DNA from: Mantis religiosa
Taxonomy: Eukaryota > Arthropoda > Insecta > Mantodea > Mantidae
Assembly: GCA_030765055.1 (NCBI GenBank)
Contig: CM060955.1
Location: 157,324,006 to 157,388,005 of the forward strand
Reading direction: 5' to 3'
DNA: 64,000 nucleotides
Below, piece by piece: positions 21,240 to 32,780 of this stretch. The stretch's first letter is position 1. Every line of letters begins with the position of its first letter. The position numbers and the translations under genes are program-made. A model generated the notes under the pieces. That model was given only the letters and a program-made list of their open reading frames with translations, made no database searches and was not told the DNA's origin.

Positions 21240-21690
21240 AAAAAAACAAATTAATTTAAGCATGCTATAGTTCTGAATTCACAAATTGCAAATAGCTTAA
21301 AAATTCTTTAAAATGCAGAAACAGTTAATCAGCTTTCGCATACTGAGTTATAACTATTTAAAGCTGTTATTAATACTTAATACCTTACATAACTTTATAA
21401 ACGTGCATTTCTTAAAATTAAGCTTCATGATCAATCAATTAGATGTTATATACCAAAAGAATTATAACAATTAAAATGCTTTCTGGAATACAAATTACAG
21501 TCTTACAGATATGTATCAATCATGTAACAGTTCATGTTGAAGGTCTACCCAGAACATAGGCTCTCATTTGACCCAGTAACTCTTTTCTCCATGGAGCTTT
21601 ATACTAGGACATTATCTGAAGACTAGGCCTGCCACTATGCAGGAACAGAAGTGAAAACATCAACATGTAAGTGAATATTACATAGAACAT
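21240..21690. other. Intron sequence, nothing recognised
   Basis: AT-rich beginning of the long first intron. Confidence 0.5.
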
Positions 21691-21694
21691 AATT

Positions 21695-21938
21695 ATTGGG
21701 TTTGTAGGCTATTGTCCAGCGGAAGCTCTCCGTCTAGACATTTTGTTTGAAGCTACGTTGAACATCTTCAGTGGCATGGCCATGGTTTCCTCTTGTAGAT
21801 CTCAGCGACAACTGATACAGAGCCAAGAGGAGATTAAGGCCACGCCACTGAAGATGTTCGATGCAGTTTTAAACAAAACGTCTAAAAGGAAATCTTCCAC
21901 TGGACCACAGTCCACAAGCCCAGATAATCATGTCATCA
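21695..21938. mobile_element. Inverted pair of PLE-type ends inside a LINE
   Basis: Arms about 21695-21785 (minus) and 21838-21935 (plus) are imperfect reverse complements. The plus arm contains CTGAAGA, a 4-bp closable spacer (TGTT/AACA) and AAAACGTC, a hammerhead-like order with G of GAAA changed to A. The pair is followed directly by LINE coding sequence. Confidence 0.6.
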
Positions 21939-22699
21939 TAAACTTAAATAAGACAAATTACATTCAGTTTCAAACTCCACAGAACAAGTCGCCATCAAAT
22001 ACAAAGATAATAATTGAAAACAGGGAAGTAAATGCAGTCAATAGCGCAAATTTTCTAGGACTAATTGTGGATAAAAACCTAACATGGGACAAACACATTG
22101 ATCATATATGCAACAAAATGAGCTCAGAGTTATTCGTAATGAAAAAAATAATGGACATAGTGGATGTTAATACGCAGACAATGTTATATTATGGATTGAT
22201 ATACCCGCATATATCATATGGGTTAACAGTGTGCGGACGTTGAGCTAAAAAACACACTACCTGAGTATTCCTTCTCCAAAAAAGAGCAATAAGATTAATT
22301 ATGGGAATGAAACAAACAGACTCTTGTAGGCAAACCTTGAAAGACCTAAATATTTTAACTGTATATTCACTTTACATATATGAAGTAATAGTAGAATTAT
22401 TTAACAGGCAAGATAAAGGTAAAACAAATAAACATATACATGAGCACTACACCACAGGAAACACAAATTTTCATTTAGTCACACAGATTAGAACTATATA
22501 AAACCAGACCTACTGCTGCAGCTGATCAACTGTATAATAAACTCCCTACCTATCTGAAAAATATTCATAATCTTAAAATATTAAAGAAAAAATTAAAGAA
22601 ATATTGTATGGACGTTGCTATTATTCAATTGACAAATATCTTAGATAATTAATACAATTTTGAGTCGAACTAATACTCAATGCTCCATTTATTGCTAGT

Positions 22700-22750
22700 A
22701 TTTACCTAGAACACGTTTCGTTAGGATCTTCCTAACATCATCAGCTGTTG
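22700..22750 (-). ncRNA. Hammerhead-like core, PLE C left arm
   Basis: Minus strand: CUGAUGA (22744-22738), stem II (22737-22720) with loop AAGA, GAAA (22719-22716), then CGUGUU ending at 22710. All core bases of the hammerhead consensus are present: CUGAUGA, GAAA and a UH cleavage site after a 2-bp minimal stem III. Stem I pairing is weak by eye. Confidence 0.6.
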
Positions 22751-23150
22751 TCGACTAATGGATGCCGGTTCATTGAACTCCTCGGAGGTGATAGGTGCGT
22801 CTCTGTCGGTATCTTGATGAACTTGAAATTGGGGTTGTCTTCAAAGGTAGTATCGAAATTAAACAATTTACTTTCATATTTCTTTATAAAGATGTTTTCC
22901 CACGTGGTTAATGCAGCTGGACCTTGGACACTTTTTAGTAAGTGAATTTCTCGATCTATGTCATGATTTTCCTTCCAAAAATGGTACGCTACTGCCGATT
23001 TATCTATTTCTTTATTCCTGCTGTTCCTAAAGTGCTCTTTAAGCCTAATGTTCACGTTCCTTTTTGTTTTTCCAATGTAGAATTTGTCACAGTCCTTGCA
23101 ATTTATCCGGTAAACTCCTGATTTTTTGCCTGTGGGTATCTCCTTTGTAT
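22741..23150 (-). pseudogene. PLE family C GIY-YIG endonuclease, left arm
   Basis: The minus frame reads KKSGVYRINCKDCDKFYIGK, TKRNVNIRLKEHFRNSRNKE, DKSAVAYHFWKENHDIDREI and TTWENIFIKKYESKLFNFD, a complete-looking GIY-YIG module with its Cys pair and HFW helix but without any RT. Residues before KKSG in the longer open frame are read across the inversion and are not original. Confidence 0.85.
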
Positions 23151-23258
23151 TATGTGATTTCAAAAGGTGTTGCACACTAAATTTGTTCTGTGTAGTACAA
23201 CACCTTTTGAAATCACATAATACAAAGGAGATACCCACAGGCAGAAAATCAGGCAGGA

Positions 23259-23633
23259 GTGTACCGGATAAATTGCAAGGACTGTGACAAATACTACATT
23301 GGAAAAACAAAAAGGAACGTGAACATTAGGCTTAAAGAGCACTTTAGGAACATAAGGAATAAAGAAATAGATAAATCAGCAGTAGCGTACCATTTTTGGA
23401 AGGAAAATCATGACATAGAACGAGAAATTCACTTACTAAAAAGTGTCCAAGGTCCAGCTGCATTAACCACGTGGGAAAAAATCTTTATAAAGAAATATGA
23501 AAGTAAATTGTTTAATTTCGATACTACCTTTGAAGACAACCCCAATTTCAAGTTCATCAAGATACCGACAGAGACGCACCTATCACCTCCGAGGAGTTCA
23601 CTGAACCGGCATCCATTAGTCGACAACAGCTGA
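23259..23633 (+). pseudogene. PLE family C GIY-YIG endonuclease, right arm
   Basis: The plus frame is almost identical to the left-arm module (YRINCKDCDKYYIGKTKRNV onward; I for S in FRNIRNKE; E for D in HDIEREI). Lacking RT, it cannot be a complete element. Confidence 0.85.
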
Positions 23634-23670
23634 TGATGTTAGGAAGACCCTAACGAAACGCGTTCTAGGT
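23626..23670 (+). ncRNA. Hammerhead-like core, PLE C right arm
   Basis: CUGAUGA (23630-23636), stem II GTTAGG/CCTAAC (23638-23643 with 23649-23654), GAAA (23655-23658), CGCGUU with predicted cleavage after 23664. Same core as the left arm with loop and stem III variations. This is one of the cleanest cores in the window. Confidence 0.62.
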
Positions 23671-23970
23671 AAATACTAGCAATAAATGGAGCATTGAGTA
23701 TTAGTTCGACTCAAAATTGTATTAATTTTGTGCTTCATTGTATCATAGTCCTTAAACAACAGAATAATCTTAGATAATATTGACTAAATAAATAGTATTT
23801 GTATAATATAAGTGTAATAGTGTACAGTTTATGATTTATTATTGTAATTAGGTTATTTTAGAACTTGTTTATGTAGATATTAAACTATATGATTTTCTGA
23901 TTGCACATATTTAACTTGACGATGCTTTGAATATGTTTTGTATTCTTTTAAGCAGATAACGAATGAATGA

Positions 23971-24470
23971 GTGATTGAATGAATGGTCATGGCACTGGCC
24001 ATGAAAGCCTACGCAGTTTAAAAGAGAAGATTACCAAAAAACCTCAGGGGACTGACAGCAATCTAGTACACCTCTAACAGCTCTCTAGACTGCTATTACA
24101 TGACACTTAAGTGCCTCATAATCTTGCCATAGTATCATCCAGTCATAACCAACCTCCCATGTTCTCTTAGAACCACAGTCCAACTAAGTCCACCCCAATC
24201 AAAATAACCCCTTCCAGGGAGGGTGACCTGATGTACTTATGAAAATGTCAGTAGTACCAGAAATGCAAGGGATATTCAGTGATGGCACCATTATAACTGA
24301 AACGATCAGAACAGAGGAGCAATCATATAACAGACTATCAGCAGGTTTCAAACAATAATTATATTTCTAAAAGTAGATATGAACTGATTTATGTTTAACA
24401 TGTGGGTTAAAAGATCATGTTGAGTTTTATGCTCCAATTGTTTCTGTTTTAAGACTGACAGGTAGTTTTA
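23971..24470. other. Intron sequence, nothing recognised
   Basis: No ORF or repeat boundary recognised between the LINE tail and the MITE. Confidence 0.5.
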
Positions 24471-24475
24471 TTGTA

Positions 24476-24687
24476 CAGTGTCCCAAATTTATGTATACAT
24501 TCGTGAAACTGTTATTTCTCCGCAAGGAAATGAGACAGAAATACATATTTGTTATGCATGATCCACAAAACACTGGAAAAGCATAGCAACACGTTTATAA
24601 GGTTTGTTTGTTTGTTTGCCTCATTTCATAGATTTTTGCAGAGAAATAACAGTTCAAAGAGTGTATACATAGATTTGGGAGACACTG
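24476..24687. mobile_element. MITE, mariner-like (212 bp)
   Basis: Imperfect terminal inverted repeats of about 55 bp start CAGTGTCCCAAATTTATGTA and end with the complement (ATAGATTTGGGAGACACTG). TA duplications at 24474-24475 and 24688-24689. No coding capacity. Confidence 0.88.
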
Positions 24688-24941
24688 TATATTGATAATC
24701 CATGATGTAACATGCTTTGAAGACAAATTTTGCTTTTTTGGGGATTTAGATGCAAGTTATATCATTCCTTGGCATTATAGAAAAGGCAATCAGAATTAAT
24801 TCTGTTAAAATATTATATATTTTTGTATATAAACTGAAAAGGCTGACATTCAACCTCTGATGAATCTGCTGCTGTTCCAGTGGTGAGCTATGAGATCTCC
24901 TTTTTAGGGTATACATGAGGAAAAGTAATATAGTGAAGTTG

Positions 24942-24968
24942 ATTGAAAAAACTATTTGTAGTCGAATC
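24942..24968 (-). mobile_element. PLE family B end scrap
   Basis: GAAAAAACTATTTGTAGTCG matches the family-B 3' end; the surrounding sequence does not. Confidence 0.4.
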
Positions 24969-25049
24969 ACGCATAATTATGAAGTCAACTCATAAATTTC
25001 ATGGCTGCTTCATAAAACTATTGTAATCATTTTTTCACACTACATTGTT

Positions 25050-25830
25050 TACATTTTAATTGTTTGAGGTTTGAAGCATATAGTTCGCAAAATCTTCCTC
25101 TAAGCATAGGCACTGATAAAACTGTGCTCGACCAGACTTCATTCATTAAATTATTGGGTTTGCAGGTTGATGCGAATCTTAATTGGAAAGCTCATATAGT
25201 GAGTATCGTATCAAAGTTGAGATCAGCTACTTTTGCGCTTTGGTTGTTGAACTCTTTTTGTCTAACTCGGACATCAAAACAGATATACTGTGCATATTTT
25301 TGTTCAATAATAAAATATGGTTTGATATTCTGGGGTAAGTCATTGGAGAGCAAGTGAATTTTTATATTACAGATGAGAGCCATCAGAGCAATATGTGGCA
25401 TCAAAGTTACAGCTCCATTTAAGGGTCTGTTTAAAAGCTGAATATTTTAACACTACTTTGTGAATATATGTTTATGCTTATGTGTTTCCATATTAAAACC
25501 AAGACTATTTCACACAAAATCTGAATATACATAGCATAAATACTAGACAAAGCATGGACTTACATAAACCCAGTGCCAGATTGACTTGTTTTTGGAAAGG
25601 AGTATATTATGAATGTGTCAAAATTTTCAATGCCTTTCCAAAATACTTAAAATTACTATCTTCAGGGAAAATAGACAAGTATAAGTCTTCTATGCAGCAA
25701 GGCCTATTACTCAGTACAGGAATTTATGGATGATTATTAAAATGTTCTGTGCTATAAAGGGAATGTAATGTATCATTATATTGGTTTAATGTATTGTTGC
25801 CTCCATAATCGAATGGTTGTCATATTTTCT
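25050..25830 (+). pseudogene. LINE RT C-terminal remnant
   Basis: The frame 25064-25357 reads TSFIKLLGLQVDANLNWKAH, then KQIYCAYFCSIIKYGLIFWG, the standard C-terminal RT/thumb landmarks of this LINE group; ILQMRAIRAICGIK follows after a stop. No RT catalytic core and no 5' part. Confidence 0.8.
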
Positions 25831-26087
25831 TGAATGAATAATTGTATAATATTATGTGTAGTAGTAATAGTTCTTAAAAGTCAAATGTTACACATGCTAT
25901 ATGTTTGGTGGTGGAGATATAAAACACAAATTAAAAAAAAATTAAAAAATAATAAAAAATGCATGTTTTAATGTATGGTGGTGGTAGTTAAATTGGTTTG
26001 ATGATTTAGTGAGGGTTGTTTTCTGTATGATATTCAATGTCCTAGAGCTCTGCTCAGTAATAGGACCAAATGAACAAAACAAACAAG

Positions 26088-26185
26088 CAAGATAGTTTTG
26101 AGAGCCATTGCTTTCATTTTCCATCAACCTCGAAGGTCCAAATGTCATCTATTGTTGTTGCCTGCGGTCTTCTCTCAGCCACTAT
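26088..26185 (-). mobile_element. PLE family B end remnant
   Basis: GCCATTGCTTTCATTTTCCA and the following TCATCTATTGTTGTTGCCTG align with the family-B end at about 575-640. Diverged; no duplication visible. Confidence 0.5.
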
Positions 26186-26189
26186 TCTG

Positions 26190-27520
26190 CAGGATAACCA
26201 GGAAGTGAAACAGTTTGGAGTGACGAACAAGCATAGTTGTGTGATCTGTGAAGCTACACCCCAAAGATTCAGGATTGAGGGAAACAGTTATCTTGGACTT
26301 CTCACTTATCTTTTACATTGCCAGTGTGTTCAGTAGCGGCGAAAAGACCATGTTTCTTGTGTTTCCGCTTTCCCTAAAAAATGAGGTTACCTAAATAGGG
26401 TGAATAAGTTGTTTTCAGAGTTTCAAAGTGACTACATCTACTTCATACGTAATTAACCATATAATTACAACTTCCTATTTCACTTAGTTAACCATGTTTT
26501 CTGGCTGACCAAGTTAAAACTTTGCCTAGCGAAAATATCGCTGTATGTTACTTCAATTCTAAAGAAAGAATATTTATTGGAGTGAACTGAAGACAGCTAA
26601 TCATTTGAGTTGCACATGCTAGTTACGATATTACACATTTCGGAAAATGATCCTCATTTTGCAGTCTCCCTTTGCTCCCTTTTTTCACTTTTTCTACAGT
26701 TAGCTTGTTTTAAAACTTATATATAAAATAAACAACTTTAAAACTGTTACCATTTGTAGTTTATGTATTTCCCTGTCTTGTCTTGCACTTATTTAGAGAT
26801 GCCACTGCCAGCCAATATATTTCCCTGTTTTACAAGCCGTCTCACAAACATTAATTATCTCAAAATTCATGTTACGAAGCTGACCATGTTATATAAAGTT
26901 ATCAACTTTCATTAAACAGATCAGCTGTCAACTGTCACCACCGAACACCGAACTGTCACGAGGATTACTTCAAGGTGGTCAGATAGCAGGGAATGCAGTA
27001 TTTTGAACCGTTACATAGTGTTCTGTGGCCGCTACGGTAGCCCAATGTCTGGAATGCCGTAATACCTAAATTTACATGTTCATTTCTCCTCGACGTTAGG
27101 TTTGCATATATTACACATTTTTTAACTTAATAGCTTAAAATGTTCAGCGTTATGGCCGAAACTACGTGTTTTGAGACATTCGTAATCTGAATGGCTGTTG
27201 GTGTGCGTTGGGGCTGGGTGAAGGGAATGGAGGAAGTTTGGATATGTGTGTGAACAGCATAAACCAAAAGCAAAATGTCCGATAAATACATATCTACTTC
27301 CAATTTATCTGCTAGAACAGGAACGAAACAAATAAAAATGGCATATTAAGACATTATTTACTCGGCTCTAGCTTATGAAATAGGAATTTTGCGGACAAGT
27401 GAAACCAATATTGACTGATTATTAAAACAAAACTACACGCGATTTCTTTCGTGCAACCTTCAGATTTTACAATACTCTCGGGAAACATTCCTAGAACAAA
27501 CTATTTATACTGTAGTATCA
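26190..27520. other. Intron 1 sequence, nothing recognised
   Basis: Only short open frames. I searched the minus strand here for an alternative first exon of the WASHC2-like gene with phase-0 donor and found none that fits. Confidence 0.45.
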
Positions 27521-27525
27521 CTATG

Positions 27526-27765
27526 TGCCCACCTCGGTAGCGTAGAAGGTAGCACGTCTGACTCAGGTTCAAGATATCCCGAGTGCGAATATGGTCAGGG
27601 TGAGTTACCTGGATACGGTTTGTCCGGGGTTTCCCTTATCCTAAAAGGCAAATTTCGGTAACTCCAAGCTCCATGGATCCTGGACCCACTTGAGCATCAT
27701 TTCACCCATTCCATTCATCGTTCGATATGACTTTAAAAAGTTAAAGGACTTAAATTACAATATAT
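27526..27765 (+). repeat. tRNA-derived SINE, family S1
   Basis: Full-length type: CCTCGGTAGCGTAGAAGGTA (A box), CCCGAGTGCGAATATGGTC (B box, diverged), GGTTTCCCTTATCC, CATTTCACCCATTCCATTCA, and the 3' end ACTTAAATTACAA. Sits directly before the LINE at 27765. Confidence 0.85.
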
Positions 27766-29262
27766 ATCACTATGCGTTCAAAAATATTACGTCTATCTAA
27801 GAAAAGGAAATTTAACAGTTACCATAAGTTACATGGTTTTCGACACAAAAAATCAACAGAGACTGCAATATACTCTTTCTTAAATAGCGTTATAACCGCT
27901 TTGGATAATAAAGATAAAGCAATTGGTATATTTTTAGATCTAAGTAAAGCTTTTGATACTGTTGATCACAAAATTCTGTTAGCAAAATTATTTGACTTTG
28001 GCATACGAGGACCAGCGTACAGCTGGTTTGAAACTTACCTTACAAATCGAAAGCAATTAACTGAGATTTTCGACACAAACCCTAATACCAATACTCATTC
28101 GGCAGTTAGATCAGACTTACTTGACATCACATATGGAGTGCCGCAAGGCTCAATTCTGGGCCCATTTCTATTCATCTCGTATATAAATGACTTTGTAAAT
28201 AGCATCAAGGCTCATAACACTGTACTGTTTGCAGATGACACTAACTTACTAATAACAGGAAACAATAACGAAACATTAAATAATACATTAAGTCACACTA
28301 GTAAAGACTTGGTATCATGGATAGTAACAACAACCTGGTTTTAAACACAGATAAGACAGTTTGTCTTAAATTTAGTATTACTGACAGAGGAAACAATGAA
28401 AGTATTCCTGAAGTAAAATTAAATAATAAATTAATTTCATACAAAAGTGAAACAAACTTTTTAGGCTTGTGGATACAAAATAACTCATACAAATCATCTA
28501 CTAACCAAATTAAGCAGGAATATATATGCCCTAAGAATATTAAGTCAGCATGTCAGCCTTCGTGTACTTTTAATGTCCTATTATGCACATATATATTCTA
28601 TAATTAAATATGGAATAATATTTTGGGGAAATTCACCAGAAGCCAAAGATATATTTATTAAACAAAAACAAGCCATTCGAATTATAGGCAACGAAAGAAT
28701 GCTATGTTCATGTAAGCCACTGTTCAGAAAGCTTTGCATACTTCTTTGGCATGTGTTTATATTTTGGAGACAGCTTTATTTGTAAAAAGAAATACATTTA
28801 ACTTTCAAAACAACGGAAGTGTTCATATGCATTACACGAGGCATATTAAGGATATACACGTAACCACAATCAGAACTACAATGTTTAAGAATGGAGTACT
28901 GCATTCCTGTACAATAGTTTATAATTCCCTTCCTAATGACATCAAAAGCATAGATAACTACAGCATGTTTAAAACTAGAACAAGGGCTTTCTTACAGGAG
29001 CACTGCTTTTACACAGTAAAGGAATATCTGCAATTTAACAAATTCAGATAAACATAAAATATGAATTTACTTAGCTTGTTCATTTCTCTCACTCATAATT
29101 ATATCCAATTTGTGTCACAATATAATTGAATGTAGGTTAGGTATATTTGATGTTTAACTTTGTAATATTAAGTGTAAATTACTGGCGTATCCTATATCAA
29201 GGTACTATGTACAGATTTGATTCTAAAGGATGAATAAAATTGAATTGAATTGAATTTGTTAT
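27766..29262 (+). mobile_element. LINE, 5'-truncated with RT and 3' tail
   Basis: Carries the RT core and C-terminal part in successive frames, then a 3' UTR ending with tandem GAATT units (about 29237-29260), the kind of short-repeat tail several LINE clades leave. The 5' end is truncated just before the RT. Confidence 0.85.
27772..29049 (+). pseudogene. LINE reverse transcriptase, frame-broken
   Basis: 27772-28344 reads HGFRHKKSTETAIYSFLN, IGIFLDLSKAFDTVDHKILL (motif A), LDITYGVPQGSILGPFLF (motif B) and NTVLFADDTNLLITG (motif C FADD intact). A frameshift at about 28320 leads to NLVLNTDKTVCLKF and ETNFLGLWIQNNS, and later frames give IIKYGIIFWGNSPEAKDIF and the C-terminal VHMHYTRH/YNSLPNDIK landmarks. 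At least three frameshifts. The clade is not certain; jockey- or CR1-like groups share these motifs. Confidence 0.88.
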
Positions 29263-29727
29263 TGTTCCTGCTTGTCGGGAACACTCCCAGAGAGATTAAA
29301 GTTAACAATGGTTAAGCCATTGTTTAAAATAGAAGTTAAAGAATTATCTCCAATTACAGGCCAGTCTGTTTGCTCCACTGTCAAATTTTTTTTAAAAAAA
29401 AAAGAATGTACAATCGTAATATGAGTATTTTGATGAAAATAGCATTCTAACATTATTTCAGTTTCTTTTAAGTAGCAGATTGCCTACTGACGATACCACA
29501 AACAGACTTGCCAATAAGATACAAATTACACGCAATGAATAACAAGTTAATTCTAGGTATTTTCTGTGATCTTCCCAAGCTTCTGATATTATTAACCATG
29601 AATTTATGCTACGAAATTATACTTTTATGGCCCGGATAAACTCTCAGTTATCTGATGTGAATACTATTTAAGAAACAGAACACAAAATACTATTATAAGC
29701 AATAAAGAATTAGATTCTGTTGCAATC

Positions 29728-29764
<37 letters not shown>

Positions 29765-30660
29765 TAATTTACGTCCTCCAACATTTAGTCATATCGGACG
29801 ATGAATGAAATGGGTGAAATGATGCTCAATGCGTCCGGCGTCTATGGCGCTTAGAGTTACCCGACATTCGTCTTTCAGGCTAAGGGAAAACCCCGGAAAA
29901 GCCTTATCCAGGTAATTCACCCTAACCGAGATTCGAACTCGCCACCTCCTGAACGTGAGGCAGACATGCCACCATCTACGCTACCGAGGCGGGAAATTCC
30001 TCAAGCGTGAATATTGAGTTCATTACTCTTTCCTATTTTCACAAGTGATGTATTTTGAATATCAATTAACATTTTGAAAATGAAATGTGTAGTGTTTAAC
30101 GCCCGCTTTTACTACATAGGGCACCGCAGGTGGTAATATTTTGTAGATGACAACACGTACTTATATATGAGAAGTCATCAAAAGAATTCTGAAGTTCTGC
30201 AACCATATAGCTATAACCACATTTGTGTTGAACATTTGATTCGAAGTCAACAAATTAATTCTAAACTGTGATAAAACATGTTATTTTCAATCTACAATTA
30301 AAATGATTCCAGAACTGAGTATCACTTATCGTGACGAAGTTTCAAACGTTCAGACACTCGTGAAATGAACTGGAGCAAGCATATACTCATTTCCTAAACT
30401 CAACTCAGCCACTATGGCCTTCAGATCGATGTATGACTTCCTACATCAAAGTCCTTTAAGAACGGTATACTTCAATTATCTTTCCTGGCCTTAGCCATGA
30501 TATATATTGCTTCCTGGAATAATTCAGTACACAGTAAAAGTATTTTCATCTTACAAAGTCGAGCTACAGAATTATAAGCGATGTTGGAAGATTTCAATCA
30601 TGCAGGCAATTCTTCACACAAAATGGGCATTTTGAACTCACAGGGCAATAATTACTATCA
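29263..30660 (+). pseudogene. Older LINE RT remnant split by a SINE
   Basis: Degenerate RT landmarks appear on the plus strand: a GIFCDLPKLLILLTMNLCYE-like motif A region near 29560, and after the nested SINE NKLILNCDKTCYFQSTIKMI and LNSATMAFRSMYDFL. Multiple stops; older than the LINE at 27766. Confidence 0.65.
29732..29998 (-). repeat. tRNA-derived SINE, family S1 (minus)
   Basis: Oligo(T) of about 32 nt (poly(A) tail on the minus strand), then GTAATTTACGTCCTCCAACA through the B-box complement (GAGATTCGAACTCG) to CTACGCTACCGAGGCGGG. A complete copy with both promoter boxes. Confidence 0.93.
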
Positions 30661-30775
30661 CGGCTGCAGCGAATGTCTACCGTAAAAGAATTAAGTGTAA
30701 TTAAATCCATTCCACCGGTTTTGTAATTTACCACGCAGGATAAAAACATTGGAACATTTAAGGATAACCGCTAAT

Positions 30776-30783
30776 TGACGTCA
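30776..30783. promoter_or_regulatory. CRE-like palindrome TGACGTCA
   Basis: A perfect 8-bp CRE/ATF-type palindrome about 35 bp from the putative first exon, followed by GGAAGTACGCCGCC. If the start at 30842 is right it would lie at the beginning of intron 1. Chance occurrence is possible. Confidence 0.35.
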
Positions 30784-30815
30784 TGGGCTGGAAGTACGCC
30801 GCCTCATTGTTGTAC

Positions 30816-30842
30816 CGCGCTCATGTTTTCCAGATCGTTCAT
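30816..30842 (-). CDS. WASHC2: WASHC2/FAM21-like, putative first coding exon
   Basis: The minus strand has CCAAAATG, a good insect initiation context, followed by nine codons (MNDLENMSA) and a GCG|GTACAA junction in phase 0, as exon 2 requires. The resulting protein places 17 residues before the first conserved Trp, close to the length I recall for vertebrate FAM21. The donor is weak (GTAC rather than GTAA/GTGA) and the intron would be 9.6 kb, so this remains a proposal. Confidence 0.45.
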
Positions 30843-30869
30843 TTTGGTAGACCTAGAAGATTCGGTTCC

Positions 30870-32168
30870 AACACTGTTACTTTCCTTCAATTCGATATTT
30901 CGATTTCCAGAATATTTCTTCCATGACCGTAGGATATAAAGAAGCATGTAAAAGTCATCCCTTCAAACCCTGAAAGTCACGCAATTTTTCTGAAAGTGAG
31001 GTGGAGGCACATATTTGGAGGTATTGATGTGACCATATACCATCCACCTGGTGGTCAGTTTATAGTAACTGACTACCTTACCATCCTAGCCCCACGACGC
31101 AGTGCTGCCATAGCAGTGACTTCAATTCCAAACACCGGCGTTGGGATTGCGGCAAACGGGCAGATACCATAGGCAATAAAATGATTCACCTATATCCTCG
31201 GACACTCAGATTCAAATACAGAGTCTCTGGCAACCCACACATTATTAGGTGGAGCGTCAGTCATGGCCTGCTTGGTTACCAAGCATTTCCCTTTTCATTT
31301 CACCCTCAAACCACTGAATGCAATCAATCCATTCCGAATAAAATCCAGCGTTAAGTTAGATTAACACTGAATTTGCTAGTCACATCTCCTTTCCAACACG
31401 ACTAGGTCGACTGGGAAGGTGTACGGATTTGCCTTCACACTTCCATCCCATCAAACCCAAAAATCCCAGACATGCCTACCTTACAGGCTGTGGTATCTTC
31501 CTTCATCTCCATAGGAACGTGCACGGGAGGATATTCAGCAGCTGTTAAGTGAAATGAAAAATACGAAAACTGGCATAAAGAAAATGAAATCGAAATGCAG
31601 AAGAATGAAATGAAATTCGACTTGAAAAATGCAAGTTCTGGAATGGATGAAATGAATGAAATAACAATAACAATGAATTCCTCGATGGAAGAAATGTAGA
31701 TATAAATGAACCGTGAAATGAGAACCGTTTGGACAGGTTCAAATCGAAAATGCAATCAATCATGGAACATGTGAAGGAAGAAATGAATAGTGAAATAAAA
31801 TCCCAGGTGAAGAAAATAATGTCATCATTTCGGGACTGCCCTTGAAGTCATACCACTCCCCTCCTACAGCCAATAAGTAAAGAGACGATTCCCCTACTCT
31901 CTCTTCTTCGTGATGACAGCGTATTTTAATATGCGATAACTGAAATATGCCGTAAAGTATTCATTAATTCGCGAGTTGTTTCTTCGAATTAAGTTGGATT
32001 CTACCAGTCGGTGAACACGAGAGGGGAAGCGGATGTACCTTAGCTTGGTCGAAATAGAAGTTATCTGCATTACCAACATAATCGTTGGTTTCAACAAGTT
32101 ACATTTGGAAGGTCAGGAAAAGCGCTTTCCTGCCACAGAGTGGGGGTTATTAATGTGCTCGTGGGAGC
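30870..32168. other. Intergenic region between divergent genes, mostly unrecognised
   Basis: Upstream of the putative WASHC2 start. 30950-31300 is less AT-rich than average and unidentified. About 31540-31810 is a GAAATGAA-rich stretch that could be a decayed coiled-coil ORF of a retroelement, without a recognisable motif. No clear TATA box was found for the minus-strand gene. Confidence 0.4.
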
Positions 32169-32578
32169 TACAGTGCGGCCGCTCTATCTCCGGCTCTGAC
32201 GTTTAGTGGCTGCAGGAGGTGGAGGGGGGAAGGTTAATAGTACCAGCATATAATAATTAGTAATTGAAAACATATCGTCAGAATTATCTTTGTAATGAGA
32301 GTATAGGACTATATTAGCTTCAAAACATTGAAATCCAACTTGTAATTTCATTATCATGCAATATATTCTTTACAACACTAGTCTATTCGAATATTTCGTT
32401 ACACCTTTCACGCACACTAACTACTTCTGTTGGTGGTAGTGGGAGTCTGTGTCAGTGGTGTCGTGGTCAGGAAGTTAAAACTGTCTGCTAGCACCAATCA
32501 GCACTGTCGCTGCTAGGCGTGGCTTGTAAATCCAGCACCGTGTTGCCGCTGCAATTTTGTGTAGAGCACGCAGCTTTT

Positions 32579-32780
32579 ATTGTAACTGGGTCTTCCGGGT
32601 AGGACCGCGTCTCTGATGTTCCTCTGGTCGACGTTTCGTCCCAACTATGTGTGGCTTCTTCAGGACTGTCAGGAGCTGTCAGGGAAGAAGAAGTCCTGAA
32701 GAAGCCCCACATAGTTGGGACAAAACGTCGACCAGAGGAACATCAGAGACGCGGTCCTACCCGCAAGACCCAGTTACAAT
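32579..32780. mobile_element. Inverted pair of PLE-type ends with hammerhead-like cores
   Basis: Arms 32579-32668 (minus) and 32692-32780 (plus) are reverse complements with a few differences. The left arm (minus) has CUGAAGA (32663-32657), 19 nt of stem II, GAAA (32637-32634) and CGUC; the right arm has CUGAAGA (32696-32702) and AAAACGUC, with a better stem II (CCCA/TGGG). No ORF is left between the arms. Nested in element X. Confidence 0.75.

Larger units (their letters stand above)
22650..23766. mobile_element. PLE family C, long inverted dimer with 12-bp TSD
   Basis: A 12-bp duplication ATCTTAGATAAT (22638-22649, 23767-23778) flanks two nearly identical arms of about 530 bp in opposite orientation (about 22650-23185 minus, 23190-23725 plus) with a short loop near 23170-23200. 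Each arm runs from the end of the connector through GIY-YIG to the 3' end. Only the right side carries an extra roughly 45-bp tail. It is inserted in LINE sequence. Confidence 0.93.
21940..23970 (+). mobile_element. Non-LTR retrotransposon 3' part, split by a PLE
   Basis: The frame at 21950-22243 reads the C-terminal side of a LINE reverse transcriptase (NSANFLGLIVDKNLTWDKHI, then MLYYGLIYPHISYGLTVCG) and continues degenerate to about 22640 (KRAIRLIMGMKQTDSCRQTL). The PLE at 22650-23766 interrupts it; the 3' UTR resumes and ends in a GAATGA-type tail near 23965. Confidence 0.8.

Noticed and set aside
22741..23310. 189-codon frame as a complete endonuclease gene
   Set aside because: Its first 60 or so residues are read across the inversion loop of the PLE dimer; only the GIY-YIG part is original.
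27061..27160. Alternative WASHC2 first exons (ATGAACAT|GTAAAT and ATGTCTCAAAACAC|GTAGTT, minus)
   Set aside because: Both give phase 2, while exon 2 needs phase 0.
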